Part shown: positions 24,040 through 36,720 of the stretch, piece after piece
Layout: each line of letters starts with the position of its first letter
Position numbering within the stretch: the first letter of the stretch is position 1
Source: Peromyscus leucopus
Lineage: Eukaryota; Chordata; Mammalia; Rodentia; Cricetidae
Length of the DNA stretch: 64,000 nucleotides
Assembly: GCF_004664715.2 (NCBI RefSeq)
Contig: NC_051070.1
Span: 71,056,200 to 71,120,199, forward strand
Reading direction: 5' to 3'
The notes under the pieces: model-generated
Seen by the model: only the letters and a program-made list of their open reading frames with translations
What the model was told of the DNA's origin: nothing
Databases searched by the model: none
Program-made: the position numbers and the translations under genes

Positions 24040-24905
24040 TTTTAATTTTGTGAAATGAATATTCACAATCAAAAGATTCAATAATATCACTATCAAAATC
24101 CTGATACTATATCATTTACAGGGATATAAAAGCATTAACAACATGTGGAATCACAAAATACCCAGAAGAGTCAAAGCTAATCCTAAGTAGAAATAGTGAG
24201 ACAGGAGATTTCACAATTTTTGATATCAAATTATAAGACAATATATTGAGAGCAAAACAACATTTTACTCCAATGAAAGAGACAAATAGACCAATGGAAT
24301 TGTACTTGAGGTCTCATAAAGCAATATAACTACAAAACATGCAATGGTGAAAAGACACTTTCAGTTAATGGTGCTAGGGAAAAAAATAGAGATTTATATG
24401 TTGTAGCAAAAAAAACTATACCTTTGCCAATATGAGCAAAATTAATTAAAAATTAATCAAACAGCTCAATGCAAGACATTAAACACTAATACTGTTAGAG
24501 AACGAAAAGAAAACCACTTCAGAATATACCATAAATTTTTATTGTGATTGCATTACATTGACATTCTGCTTTTTGATAGAAAAGCCATTTTTATAAGGTT
24601 AATTCATGTGAACCATGGACAGAATTTCAAGACTATTTTTCATAGACATAGAAAGAGAAATAACCTAAAAATGTGTATGGAGGTTCAAAAGACCAAAGAA
24701 GGCCAAAGCAAACCTAAATAACAAGAATACTGAGGGAGGTATCGCCATTATGGATTTCGAAATATACTGCAAAATCATAATTAAAACAGCATGATAATGG
24801 CATAAGAGTAGACACAGTCTCAGTGGAGAGCCCAGAATTAATGAAGTCATGGTAAGAAGCAGGAGAGGCCATTAATGAAAGTGCAGCCTCAATAGCAGAG
24901 GACAC
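24040..24905 (+). mobile_element. Degenerate L1 ORF2 fragment
   Basis: Text such as 'atatcactatcaaaatcctg', 'acaacatgtggaatcacaaa' and 'gagacaaatagaccaatgg' follows the L1 ORF2 order. Many stops are present. A tail-like 'aaaatgtgtatggaggttca' also fits. Confidence 0.65.
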
Positions 24906-25204
24906 TCAAACATATTGAAGGTGCTAGGACTGTGGGACAGCCACCAAGTAGAGTTGAATGAACTTAAGCCTACATGAGAAGCTACGTGCATTATGGATGG
25001 CAAACATATAGAAGTGGGGATGTCCAAGCCTGTTGAACCCAAGAAAATTGTGAGTGAGTTCCGAACATCAGACAATGCACTATTTACTCAGATTGGATTT
25101 TAGCTTTGATTTGATTAGAACTGTTACCTGGTTCCTCCCTCTTGGGGTTAAAAAAAAAGAGATTATTTTTTAAAAATGTTTCAGCTGTATGAGAATCCAT
25201 TATT

Positions 25205-25760
25205 GAGAGAATTTTGATATTTTAAGGGACAACTTGACACAACTACAGTCACTTGGGAAGAAGAAACCTCAAATGAGTAATCTTCTTAATCGTACTGGCA
25301 TGTAGGCATATCTGTGGAGCATTTTCATGATTGGTAATTTATGTGAGCCATCTCAGTCCACTGTAGATAGTGCTCAAGTCCCAACTTCTCCCAGGTGTCT
25401 GTGCTCCATCACATGTCTTGGTGCCCATTGGAAAACCTTGTATTACCTTGGAAGGGTGGAGGCAGAGTGGAAAATGACAAGAGCTCACTGTGCCATGTTT
25501 CCTACAGTGGCTTCTTCTCCATCACTGACTTGTTCTTACCTCCCAGGACATATCTGGAGTATAAAAAGGGGCAGCTTATAAACACAATTACACTTAGCAA
25601 AGAAAAACACCATACTTTGGGCAACAAGGCTAAGCCTCAGATCTTAAGCAGTTTCTGCTCTCCAACCCAAAGCACCCAGGAATCACATTTAGCACTCCTA
25701 CATGAATCACAGTCACATATGACAGCAGTGGATCAGACACCACAACCTTCTTTCTGAATC
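25205..25760 (+). repeat. Rodent dispersed repeat (family unassigned)
   Basis: Begins 'gacaacttgacacaactaca' and includes 'gtaggcatatctgtggagca' and 'ttcatgattggtaatttat', a repeat pattern common in rodent genomes. Non-coding. Confidence 0.5.
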
Positions 25761-25850
25761 CTACCGCCATGATTATCACCAAGTTGTAACTTCAGGTCAG
25801 AAAAGACAGCTGCTGCCACCACTGCGTGTTCTCACAATTTAACTCACAAG

Positions 25851-25864
25851 CACCAGAGGGCAGC
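25851..25864 (+). promoter_or_regulatory. CTCF-like motif on the plus strand
   Basis: CACCAGAGGGCAGC is close to the CTCF core. Unlike those next to V genes it faces opposite to the V genes, and no V gene lies within 6 kb. Confidence 0.4.
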
Positions 25865-27229
25865 CGGGAGCTCAGCTCAAATATCAAAATTCTTCAGATC
25901 TCTGGTGGCAGAGGTTCAGTAAAAACTACGTCCTTTTGAGTTTAAAAAAGACAAATATTGCATGTTTTTCTCATATACAGGCTCTAGATATTAATGATTA
26001 TACATACATAGATATGTGGAGGAATGCCACTGGTCATAGAAAGAGAAAAGGACATGAGAGAGAAGAAAAGAGAGCCTAGCAAAGGGCAGAAAAAGAAGGC
26101 CTAACAAAGAAGCAGAAAATTATACAGTAACAGAATAAACACGGCATGGAACCAGAAGGGGCATCAAAGGGAGAGCCCAGGAGCCAGTAGGAGGGGACAA
26201 GGGAAGTGGATGTAGCAGTGATGCTGGTGGTCATCTAGGGTTTTACAGAGTATGTTCCCAGGAACAGATAAAGGACTGGATGTCAGGGAAAGACAGAAGA
26301 TGAGCCTCAGAGGAGGAGGAAGTCAAGCTTTATCCTTTAGGGATCGGGGATATTCTAAGCCTGGGAGTTCACTAAACTGATTCTGAGCTGAGTCATTGGT
26401 AGCTCTCTGGGTCCTCCTCTTTCCTCTGTTGGTCCTGTTCATATAGCAACACTCTTACCTTCCAACTGCTTCTACTCACATGTTTTCAAGTGACCAGAAA
26501 CTTCCATCTCAGGGAGCTGTTATTCTTTCTCATCCACAAGTATGACTCTTAACTCTTCTAGAAGTTCATTACATTTGTTACTACTTTGTAAGACTGATTT
26601 AAGTTATAAATAAAAGTATTTAAGTTATAAATAAAAGTTTTGAAAATAAATACTTTCTTATTCCACATTTGGAGTAGGCTAGAGCCTGATTTTCAAGGAG
26701 GAAACAGGAAAGTCTTCATAGGCAGTTGTATTTGAGTCAAGACTTATAGGAAGTGCAGAACATCACCATGCTAGGAGTTAATGGAACATCACTATGGGCA
26801 GGCAAGGCAAAGGCTCAAAGTAGAGAATTTGAATTTTAAGTAGATTAAGCAAATTTCATTGTTTGCATTTAGTGAGTTCTCTAAGTGTCTGTTGCTTTAC
26901 TTTGCATTCCTGGGAGGGATTCTCCTACCAAAATAAGTGTGGTAGCCTTGGAGAATCCCTTAGATCTGAAGTTTCTTTGCTAGGTTTTGGTTTGGAAAAA
27001 CTTGCTAAAGTCATGGTGAGCTATTGAGGTCTCTGATTATTACTGATTAGGGACCCATGTGAGAATTTATATCACTCAAAAATTATTTTGTTGTACTGGA
27101 GCTCTAAAGCTCCTTGCACCCATATGTACAGTGGTTACCCTCTAAAACTGTGTAGTGGCTTTCTTTACCTCTTTGACTTGCTTTGGTCTGAAGTCCACTT
27201 TTTCAGATGAGACGTGTTGTGCCAAGTCT

Positions 27230-29160
27230 ACAGACTTCACTTACTTGGCCTGCTGATCCCTGACTGTCAGTTTTTGATGTTCTTGTTTATGAGAGGTGTT
27301 TGATGGAGATAAAAATAGTATTTTTCTTGATCCAGCCAGTTAGCCTGTGGATTTTAAATGGTGAGCTGAAGCCATTTATATTTTTTATATTAGTTACCAT
27401 TTGTGTAATATATTAACATCATTCAACCCCAGTCCCTGAACACTATGTAACGAACATCCCTTCCATGATTGTCATGAGTCACCTGTGGTCATGTTGCAAT
27501 GGTGGCACACCACAGTTGCTAGGGGTTTCTGGGATTAATGTCAAAGCAGCGCTTGTGTCTACTTTTCTGTACAGTCAGTGAGAAAATCTCAGTATGTGTC
27601 TGCTTCTTAATTCTATCCTCCCCCTAACATATAAAAGACAGAACAATTAGTACCTATACACAATCACTATACAGTAATACTTGTTGTTAAAAGGTCTGTA
27701 TGGAGCTTTAATCAGTATATCTCTACTTCCTATATTATAATGTCTTATGCATATAACCTGCTGCTGCTGCTGATGTAGTTCTGCATCTTCAAAGATTTAG
27801 AGTGGATTAACTTGATCATGATACATTAATTTAATAGGAATCATGTCCTTTTAACTTGATAGTAACTTGCTGTTGTCATGATTTTGTTGGTTGATGTTTT
27901 TGTTGTGTGGCTGATTGATGTTCTTTCCTTCCCATTTCATATTAGGGGTTTGTTGGTTGGCAATATTGGACATGATGAACTTCTTCCTGTTTCTCCTCTT
28001 TTATCACTTCCTCTCATGAATTGTTTTGTTTTGTGATTTTGTTGAATTTTTTATTTCTCTATTGAATTGAAGAGATCACTTGCCACATACAGCAACCTTG
28101 GTTGATTAGTTATTTACTTTCAGAACTTAGAGAATATCATGGCATATTTTCTTGGCTTTTAGAGTGATCTAGTCTTTTCTGGTGTTTCTGATTTGAATGT
28201 GGATTGATGTTTTCCCCTTGTAATTCTTTTGAGGCCTTTTTTTCTTTTTTATTTAGAGACAAATTTTTGCTGTGTGGCCTTGCTGTCCTAAAACTGACTC
28301 AGTATACCAGAGGAGCCAAAATTCAGGGATTCCCATGTCTCCATCTCAAGAGTATAGGAATTAAAGGCAAGCACTACTACAGTTTTGTTCATTTGTTTGG
28401 TTGGTTGGTTGGTTTTATTTTAAAGACACGGTTTCTCCGTGTAGCCCTGGCTGTCCTGGAACTCAATCTGTAGATCAGACTGGCCTCAAACTCAGAGATC
28501 CACCTTGTCCTACCTCATGACAGCTGGTATTAAACAAATGCACAGCCCAGTTTTCCTTATACTTTTGATCATTTCCTTACTTGTCCAGGAGCACTTTTTC
28601 TCTGGTCATGTCTGTTTAGGAAAAATGTGCTTCAGTTTGGATCTCTATTTCTTTCACTCAGTTTGATGGATCTTCTGTTATCCTTTGATTAAATAAACTG
28701 TCTATGTTTTCAAACTTTTTCTGTGCTCCTTCTTCTGCCTCATGGATATTTGGGATTGGCTCTTAGATGTATCCCACAGTTCTTAGAAGGTTTGGATATA
28801 TTCATTATTTTCTATATAGTTTATGATTATATTGCTCTCTCAACCTTGTTGTTCATCTATGAAACTCATCCTTCTGACTGGACTTGTCTGTTAATAGTGC
28901 TTTCTGATGTTTTCTGTTTGATTGATTGATTCTTCCTTTTCTAATAATTTTGATTGGTTTATTTTCAGAGTCTCAATTTTCTTGCTGAAGCTTTCCTCCA
29001 TTTTAAAAAATTTCTTCAAATTCCTGATTATTTTGTTCACTTTGATAACTTCCTTATCTACTCCCCGAGTTTGAGTCTCTTACATTGTTCTTATGCTTAC
29101 TTGACTCCCATACGTGGTCAATTATACTCTTTCAAAGGAGAAACCTAAGACCTTATCTTG
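27230..29160 (-). mobile_element. Old L1 fragments in reverse orientation with B1-like inserts
   Basis: The plus-strand text (T-rich, 'ccagttagcctgtggatttt', 'aaatggtgagctgaagccat', 'tttgatggatcttctgtta') reads as reverse-complement L1. A B1 in reverse orientation lies at about 28415-28545 and a more diverged B1-like segment at 28240-28375. Open frames here are remnants. Confidence 0.5.
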
Positions 29161-30849
29161 TATTTTAGCTGTCCCATTCTCTTTGGTGTGCACTATTGAG
29201 GAGTTGTGAGTTTAGGTGGATGTCATAGTGAAAAGTTTTCTCATATATTTTGTGTTTATTCATTGTGCTTTGTCGTCTGATGAATGTGTCTTCTAACTTT
29301 CTTCCTCTGTTTTATCCTCTGTCTCATGTGATTTCTCCTGGTGATTTGTCTTTACTTAGATTTATGTTACCTACTGCTATTTAGCAGGGAGTGTGCCTGA
29401 ACTACCAGACATAATGACTCAGCAGAAGTTCCAGTGCTGACTTACAGTAGAAAACACTAGGGCACTTTTCCAAATCCACAATAGAGTTCAAGACAGTTTT
29501 TGGGTGACAATGTACTTTTATGAGTTAATATTTAAATCATAAAAAGAATAAGGAAAGGAAATTTAGGAAAGAAGGACTGACATTAAAATGAGAAAGGAAG
29601 CATGTGAGTCACACTTTAGGACAATAGAGAAAGTGTTGTAAGACTTGAGTCATAAAAGCTTTGACAGCAAGGTTAAATTATAAGACAGCAACCTAACAAA
29701 ATATAAAGTTACAAACATGAATAAATATAATCTTCTGGAAATGACATGGACATTGCATTTAGGAAATCACAAAAGCAATGTCTACAAGCATAAGGAAGTA
29801 CCTTTAAGCATTCTATCATTGTTAGGATGTTCAACCCTATCTGAAGAGCTATATTCTGTTGTTGCTTGCTTGGGGGAGGGGAAGTCATTTTTTTCAGTGT
29901 AGTAATGCTGATAAGCAGTTGTCTTTCTCCAGGAACCCCCTTCCCAGGTCTATGCTCATGTAAGAAACTCTACTTGAAGATAGTGGGCCACAGGATAAGA
30001 ATATAAATATAAGGCAAAAATGATACTTGTAGGAAAGAAGGAGTTTGTGGGGAGAGGGAGAGTAGTCAGAGAGGATAATAGCAGAGTACAATCAAAACAC
30101 ATTATATGTGTGTGTCTGTGTATGTAAAACTGTGCAAAAATAATGGATTTAAAACATTAAAACACCCAACATCATAAAGTAAATAGCATCATGCACACAA
30201 TCGTTGTTTCATCCTCTTCAGGATGAGGTGGTTTCTCCCTCTGCTTGGAATGATTTTGAATTAATCTCCACAGACAGGAAAGGCAGCTAGTCTCCTGAAT
30301 CCAAACAAGTTATCAGTTGGTCCTTCCAGAAAAGGATTTCTGTGATTAAAGACCATGTTTCTGTCAGAAGTTTTTGAGGTGAGGCCCTGTTCTATTTTGG
30401 TTTGGGTTTCTGTGACAGAACACATTTAAAAGTCAAGCCGGATAAGAAAGAGAATATTTCAGATCATAATTCTACCTCATTAACCATCACTGAGAGAAGC
30501 AAGTCAGAATTCAGGGCAGGAATCCAGGGCCAGGCACTGAATCAGAGACCAGGGAAAACGTATTGGGACAGCTGGAGCCCATCAGGCAGACACTTCACTG
30601 CTGGCTACAGCTGGTGGTAACTGGCAGGAGCAGCTTGGTACATTTCTGTCACTTGGCTGGTTCTTTGTAGAGAAAGTACCTTGTTGGATACTTTCTGTTG
30701 CTTTAGCTCTTGCTCTTCAAGGACCTATTGCAGTTTTACCTTACCTCTATTTCCTCTTATCTCAGAAACCCAACATCTAATCTCACAGCTTACCCAGAAG
30801 TCTTATGGTAGTTTTGTAGTCCCAGTGTAAACTATCTGGAAACAGGGGT

Positions 30850-31080
30850 TAGAACATTGACTCAGTAGTTAACAGAACTGGAAGCTCTTGCAGAGGACTC
30901 AGATTCAGTTCCCAGCACTCACATAGTAACTCATGCCCTTCAATAAATCCAATTTCACAAAATTGAATACCTTCCTCTGGTCTCCATGAGCACCAGACTT
31001 ACACAAAGTACACACACACACATATGCAGGAAAAAGAGTTACACACACAATATAAAATAAATAAATAAATCTTTGAAAAC
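30850..31080 (+). mobile_element. B2-type SINE
   Basis: 'gcagaggactcagattcagt', 'tcccagcactcacatagtaa' and 'cctctggtctccatgagcac' with an A-rich tail 'aataaataaataaatctttg' follow the B2 plan. Confidence 0.75.
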
Positions 31081-31996
31081 ATATCTGGAAACACATTTCC
31101 CAGAATTTCCTTCCCCGTGTTGTTCTTTTTGGAGGTTGGACTTGGAAAAAGCAATTACAGAGGAGTTGAGATACAGGTGGGATATATTTATATACATTTA
31201 TATTTTTTGATGTACCTCAATTGATTCAGGCCCAGACACACATGATGTCAATGAGGTTCCAACTCAAATTGCTGTTCACTCTCTACTCCTCACTTCTAGA
31301 GCTTTTCTTTTTCTTGGGTCAAGTCTGAGTGTAGAGTGTCGGATAATACCATGGCTTCTTCCGAAGTTCCCTAAAAGGAGTGAGACTGAGTAGAAGGGGG
31401 AGGTTTATCCTTCTAGATTCCAATGGACTTATGAGTCTCACTGTGTTTTCAAAAGTATGATTACCATCAGGTGCTGCCCTCATGCTGCCGTCCTTCCCTA
31501 TTCTGGTCTACCTGACCTTCTGTATCTCAGGCTCAGTACCAGATGCAAAGACAGTGATTTGCAGGGACTCCCCAGGACCAGCAGTTTCATGGGGTGAACT
31601 CCTCCTAATGTGTCTCTGACAACTTCACTCATGATGGCTCTGCTTCTCTCAGATTCACAAGGAAATTATGTTCTTTGCTCTTCCAGATGCCTAGTCTGAG
31701 CTATGTGCTGTTACCAACTTAAAGAAAAACTAATACTTTAGATTATTGTGGTGTAAGATTCCCAAGTATAGAGAATACAACACGTGCTCTCGGTGGTCTA
31801 TTTTTAGCTAAACACTTTCAAGACGAAGACACTCACTACATCTGTTTCTAAATTTCATAATATGAGGTTTTACTCAGAAACACACTTCTGATGCAGACCA
31901 CAGATGAAGGAGCCATGGTTAGACTTCTTGTCTGGGATGTGCAGGTGTGCTTCTCATCTGGGCTCCCCAAGAGAGAGGCTATGCTTAAGGAGCTCC

Positions 31997-32035
31997 AGTT
32001 TTTGTTCAGCTTGTGCTATCACTTCAAACACTGTG
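31997..32035 (-). other. 23-bp-spacer RSS of TRAV15/DV6, near consensus
   Basis: Heptamer CACAGTG (32029-32035), 23-bp spacer (32006-32028), nonamer acaaaaact (31997-32005), one base from ACAAAAACC. It is the best RSS in the window. Confidence 0.95.
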
Positions 32036-32617
32036 AGTCTGTTCCGAGAGCGTGCAGAAATACTTGACTGAATCTTCTAGCTGTGAGGCTGAAATAATAA
32101 GGCTGATGGACTTGGATGATTCCTGAAAGACAACAGAGTAGCGGCTGCTCTTCTCAGTCTGAGTAGAAGAAGAAAACTGGCGAATAAGAAAAATCATCTC
32201 TCCACTAAGAAGCTGCTTGTACCAAAAAAGAAAATAGAAGTCCGATCTTGTCTCATATGAACATTCCAGAGTGACTTTTTCCCCCTCCTGTGTGCTTGCA
32301 GTTGATTGGACCTGAGTCACTTTCTGGCCCAAATTGGATCCTGCAGAAAAATCAAAAGAAAGAAAAAAGTTCATTCTGTGATAGTGTGAACAAAACAGTG
32401 TTGGAATTTACTACCTTGAGACCCAAGACAACCTAACTGAAGACATATTCTGCTTGCTTCTCTCTAATCCCTGTTCCCCATCACGTCCATTCAAACTGCT
32501 ATATGCCTAGGGTGATGCTTCCTGCTTAATATAGTTAACTATATGTGAGTCATCCATACCAGAGAAGGCCAAGGCCACCAGCACACAGAGCAGGCTGTGA
32601 GGAGGTGTGCGGCACAT
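32036..32617 (-). CDS. TRAV15/DV6: T-cell receptor alpha/delta variable gene, TRAV15/DV6-like
   Basis: V segment of a subgroup that in mouse can join Jalpha (alpha chain) or D-Jdelta (delta chain). Exon 1 is 32560-32617, leader MCRTPPHSLLCVLVALAFS plus one base; the donor is gtatgg; the intron is 219 bp; exon 2 is 32036-32340. The mature region starts 'GQKVTQVQSTASTQEG', has Cys in 'LECSYETR', Trp in 'LFWYKQLLSGEMIFLI', framework 3 'SSRYSVVFQESSKSISLI' and ends 'KYFCTLSEQT'. GQKVTQ, YKQLLSGEM and the long tail after the second Cys match mouse TRAV15/DV6 and human TRDV1. No stop is seen. CTLSE replaces the usual CAL at the end. Nearest V neighbours are TRAV14, 5.6 kb upstream, and TRAV4, 19.8 kb downstream. 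Confidence 0.88.
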
Positions 32618-33234
32618 TTCCTTCTTTTGAATATGTCTCCTCGGCCTTAGATCAGTGTCAAGTGACTGCACGTGTACTGTGTTTCCTACATCGCCTCAAG
32701 CAGGAAATGGGGTTTTGTATGATCACAGGCCACAAGCTCCTTGTAGAGAGGAAACAGTGCAGCTCACCTTAGACTTTTATTTGCTTCCTGTCTTTCTTGG
32801 TAGTTAAATGAGGCAGCACTTAAAAGGGAGAATAAGAAAACCCGTCCCTGCTGAGCATAAAGTCGCTTTCAACTCATGGTTGTTATTTGGAGGGATAATT
32901 TAGGAGACCGAAAGTCAGATTCATCAAGAGCCATGTGCAGTCTTTAATGTACTTCCAGACCATTGTCATATGTTTACTTCTCTACATCTATTGTCTAAGA
33001 AAGCCTAATTTTTTTTCAAAAAAAGGTCCTCAAAAGGCTGTGAATTTCCCTGTGAAATACTGGGATCTGAAATAATCTTTCTCCTTTACTGCTAGGGTCC
33101 ATATAAATTCAACAATTAACAGAGCTACTTTTAAATCACATAGTAAAGGGTAGTTCATCAGAATGTCAGAAGATACTTGTTTGTTTATGTTCTATGAAAC
33201 TGTAACATGAGTAAATTCATAGTTCTTTCAGACT

Positions 33235-33430
33235 AAAGAGAGGCTCAATGTGTCACTTGCCTGCTGTGAATCCTGAGGGCCTATGTGTTGATCTCCAGCA
33301 GCCACTTAAGAATCCAGCTGATGTGGGTGCACCTGCAGTCAGAGCTCTGGGAAACAGCGACAGAGGAATCCTGGGGTCTCACTAGTCAGACAGTCTAGTC
33401 CAATTGGTGAGCTTCAGTGAAAACCTCTAC

Positions 33431-33461
<31 letters not shown>

Positions 33462-33536
33462 ATGAATGAATGAATGAATGAATGAATAAATGAATGTGGA
33501 GAGCAATAGAGGAAACTAATCAATGCTGACCACTGG

Positions 33537-33578
<42 letters not shown>

Positions 33579-33620
33579 AACACACATTCTCTCTCTCACA
33601 CACACACACATACACATACA
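33235..33620 (+). repeat. SINE-like segment with (AAAT/GAAT)n and (CA)n
   Basis: A SINE-like body (33235-33430, 'ccaattggtgagcttcagtg') ends in a tetranucleotide run (aaat then gaat, about 33430-33495), followed by a (CA)n at 33540-33576 and broken CA/CT repeats to about 33620. Confidence 0.65.
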
Positions 33621-34499
33621 TAATCACACACATGGAGAGATAGAAACAGAGACAGAGAGACACAGAGAGAAGTTACACTAATTTAAAAACCTACTTTTAC
33701 AAAACCTGATTTATTTGTAATAGTCTAACATTTAGTTTCATTCAGAAAATGTCCTATTTTGCCACACAAGAACTTACTTATTACATTTCCTAGAAGCTTC
33801 TATACCATTGCTCTGAAGCATTCAGTCTCACTTGTTAAATTCCGTGTATATTTTAATTACAAAACAGTCGCATGGTAATCATGACAGGCCTGTCTGTGAC
33901 TGCAACCTATTATATGTGCATGATACATGTAACCTGAAAGTACTTAGGGGCATGTTAATGCCACATAAATTTGAGGTTGGATTTTGGGTACTGCTGTAAC
34001 ATCATTGAAAAATGTAGCTTTTAATCATTCATTTGCTCTCTTTATCCCAATGGATGAAATGAACCAAATGGCATTCAGAAGAGAAAGTAAAAAACTTTAT
34101 CTCTGAAAAAGCTCCAGTTCTTGCTTTGAGTTTAAGTAACTATTCACCATATACATTGGGGAAGAGTTTCTGGTATCTGAATTTCTGTTACTCTTCTGCC
34201 CACCTCACTGTTAAGTACTGACAGGTAGCACATACCCTGGACTTCAGTCTCTGAGGCTAAGCAGGAGACCATGTGAGCCACAGCAGCCTGGGGAGCTCAG
34301 GATGGCAGGGCTGTACCCCTGCTCTCTTCTCCATGGAGCTGGTGGATGATCTCTATGCTGCATGGCCACAGCCTCTGAGATGGGGCTTTGGAGCACATTG
34401 GGTTTGAGTGCTGGGCTGGACAGTTGGTCTCATTCTAAATGCTCATTGTCTGTCCTTGAGATTTAATTGGCAAACAATACTTCCTAGTGAAGATAAAAC

Positions 34500-34649
34500 T
34501 TATGGTTGGTAAAGAGATGGTTCAGTTGGAAAAGCACTTGCTGCTAATCATAAAGATGGAAGTTCAGATCTCAGGAACCACTTGACTAGCTAAGCATCAT
34601 GCAAAACCTGCAACTCCAGCTCTGACTGATTGGACATCATCTTCTGTCC

Positions 34650-34702
<53 letters not shown>

Positions 34703-34795
34703 GTAGGTGTACCCATGTACACACACAAGTCTGTGTAGACTCACATGGGCTGCATATGCACAAATGTAAATAAAAATCAAATCTTAAAAAAAGAT
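34500..34795 (+). mobile_element. B2/B3-type SINE with internal (CA)n
   Basis: 'gatggttcagttggaaaagc' and 'cttgctgctaatcataaaga' are SINE-like. A (CA)n of about 45 bp at 34655-34700 is followed by 'gtaaataaaaatcaaatctt', an A-rich tail. Confidence 0.6.
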
Positions 34796-34889
34796 TAAAG
34801 CTCAGTCCTTAAGGAATCATACAAAAGAATTCAGTCATTCAGGAAAATAGGAATTAGGGTTAATGGGTGGGGGAGGTAACTTTGTCACT

Positions 34890-36720
34890 CTTCAATTGCT
34901 TTGAAGATATACCATGACCAAGCTCACTGTTATAAAAGAAAGTGTTTAATTTGGAACTTGCTTAGTTTCAAAGGTCTATTCCATTATTCTTGAAACAGTC
35001 AAAAGAGTAATGCATGGTGAACAGGGCCTTTAGAAACCATGAGAGAGGCTCCAGGAAAAAAAAAAAATCAGAGGGCCATTTAACTGAAGTGCATTTTGTT
35101 CACTAGATTGTTCTTGGTGTGATTGCATGCTTCCTATGTTAAACATCTCTACTCAATTCATAAGACATATTTATTACTGTTGGATGTCAGATTATAGCTA
35201 TAGAAACCAATCTGTTGAGTATATTCTGAATCTTGATATGGCCTTCTGCCTTGATACTGTGCTTCCTCATATATAATCTATAGTATGTGCCAGGCAATTG
35301 TGTTTAAATTGGCCTGTCCAGAGAAAGTTCTCTCCAAGGCTGCTCTGTTAATATTTATTATGTGCTTACTGGTGCTTATTTACATGTTTTTCTGATTGTG
35401 TTTTGTTGCACCCAGTCAGTCTTCTTTGAATCATTGCTTTCTTTGTTGCATTTGAGTATAAAAGTATGCAGAAACTGAAGTATGGTTGTCTATAACATGA
35501 GACTGTAGTTGGCCCCATTCTTTCAGATCCTCAGATCCCAGGTGGAGCAGACAGATCTGCATAGGTCAGCAAAAATCAACACATTATCATCATGTTAGGG
35601 AACATGGTGGCATTCAAGCAAGTACTGGGGCAGTAGCTGACACATACATCCTTATGTGAAGGCAGAGGAGAGAGAAAGAGAGGGGGGATACTATGGGCTT
35701 GACATAGGTTTTTGAAACCTTAAAGCCCATCACCAGTGACACAGTTCCTCCAAAGAGCCTATAGTTCCTAGTCCTTTCAAATAGGGTTATTTCCTGGTGA
35801 CTAACAATTCAAATCTATGAGCCACTGGGGACATTCTTATTCAAACCACCACATTCCACTCCTCATTCCCATAAGCTTGTAGATATATCATAATGCAAAA
35901 ATGCATTTGTTCCAACTTCAAAAGTCCCAATAGTCTAGCACAGTCTCAACATTGTTTAAAAGACCATCTCTTCTGAGACACAAGGCAATCTCTTAACTGT
36001 GATGTCCTGTAAAATCAGAATCAAAAAGCAGGTCATATACTTCTAACATATAATGACACAGAATATATATTATTATTCCAAAAGGGAGGAAAGGGAACAT
36101 AATAAAGTAATGTTGGACCAAAGAAAATTGAAAACCATCTGGGCAAACTCCAAACTCTGCATTTCCATGTCTGATGTCAAAATGCTCTTCAGATCTCCAA
36201 CTCCTTTCAGCTTTGTTGACTGCAACACATTTCTTTCTCTTGGGCTTGTTGCACTACCTGTTACATCTTTCCTGCCAGATACCCCAAGACTCTGGCATCT
36301 CTAACATCTTGGGGTCTCCAAGGTAATCCAGGCTTAACCTTCACAACTTCATGGAGTTGCCTCTCTGGACCTCCATTCAGGTACTCACCTGCTACATGCC
36401 TGGCCTCAGAGGCTTTCCTTGGTTATAGAGGGAGATTACACAGAGTTCATCCTTGATTCTAAAGTAGAATCCATGTGACCAGGTGGTCACATTTTCCTGT
36501 TTGCTGGAACTAGGATTGGCTCCCTTGTTAAAACACATCTTCACCACCTTCCCGATTTCAATTGTCACCTTTACCGCCTAAGCTTGGCTGTCCTGAAACT
36601 CATTCAGTAGACCAGGCTGGCCTCAAACTCAGACATCTACCACAAGATAGATTTTGACTACCACATAAAGACACCCAAATGGTGATAATTATGTTATTAT
36701 AAATTAAACTGTCTTCATTG
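34890..36720 (+). repeat. Rodent dispersed repeat, apparently split by an LTR-like segment
   Basis: Left part 34890-35060 ('aatttggaacttgcttagtt') and right part 35580-36720 ('cttattcaaaccaccacatt', and later a B1-like 'ctgtcctgaaactcattcag') follow a known rodent pattern. The segment between about 35060 and 35575 does not fit that pattern and may be an inserted LTR. Borders are not defined. Confidence 0.45.

Noticed and set aside
34255..34440. GC-richer patch considered as a V pseudogene
   Set aside because: No Cys-Trp-Cys spacing, no leader and no RSS could be found on either strand.
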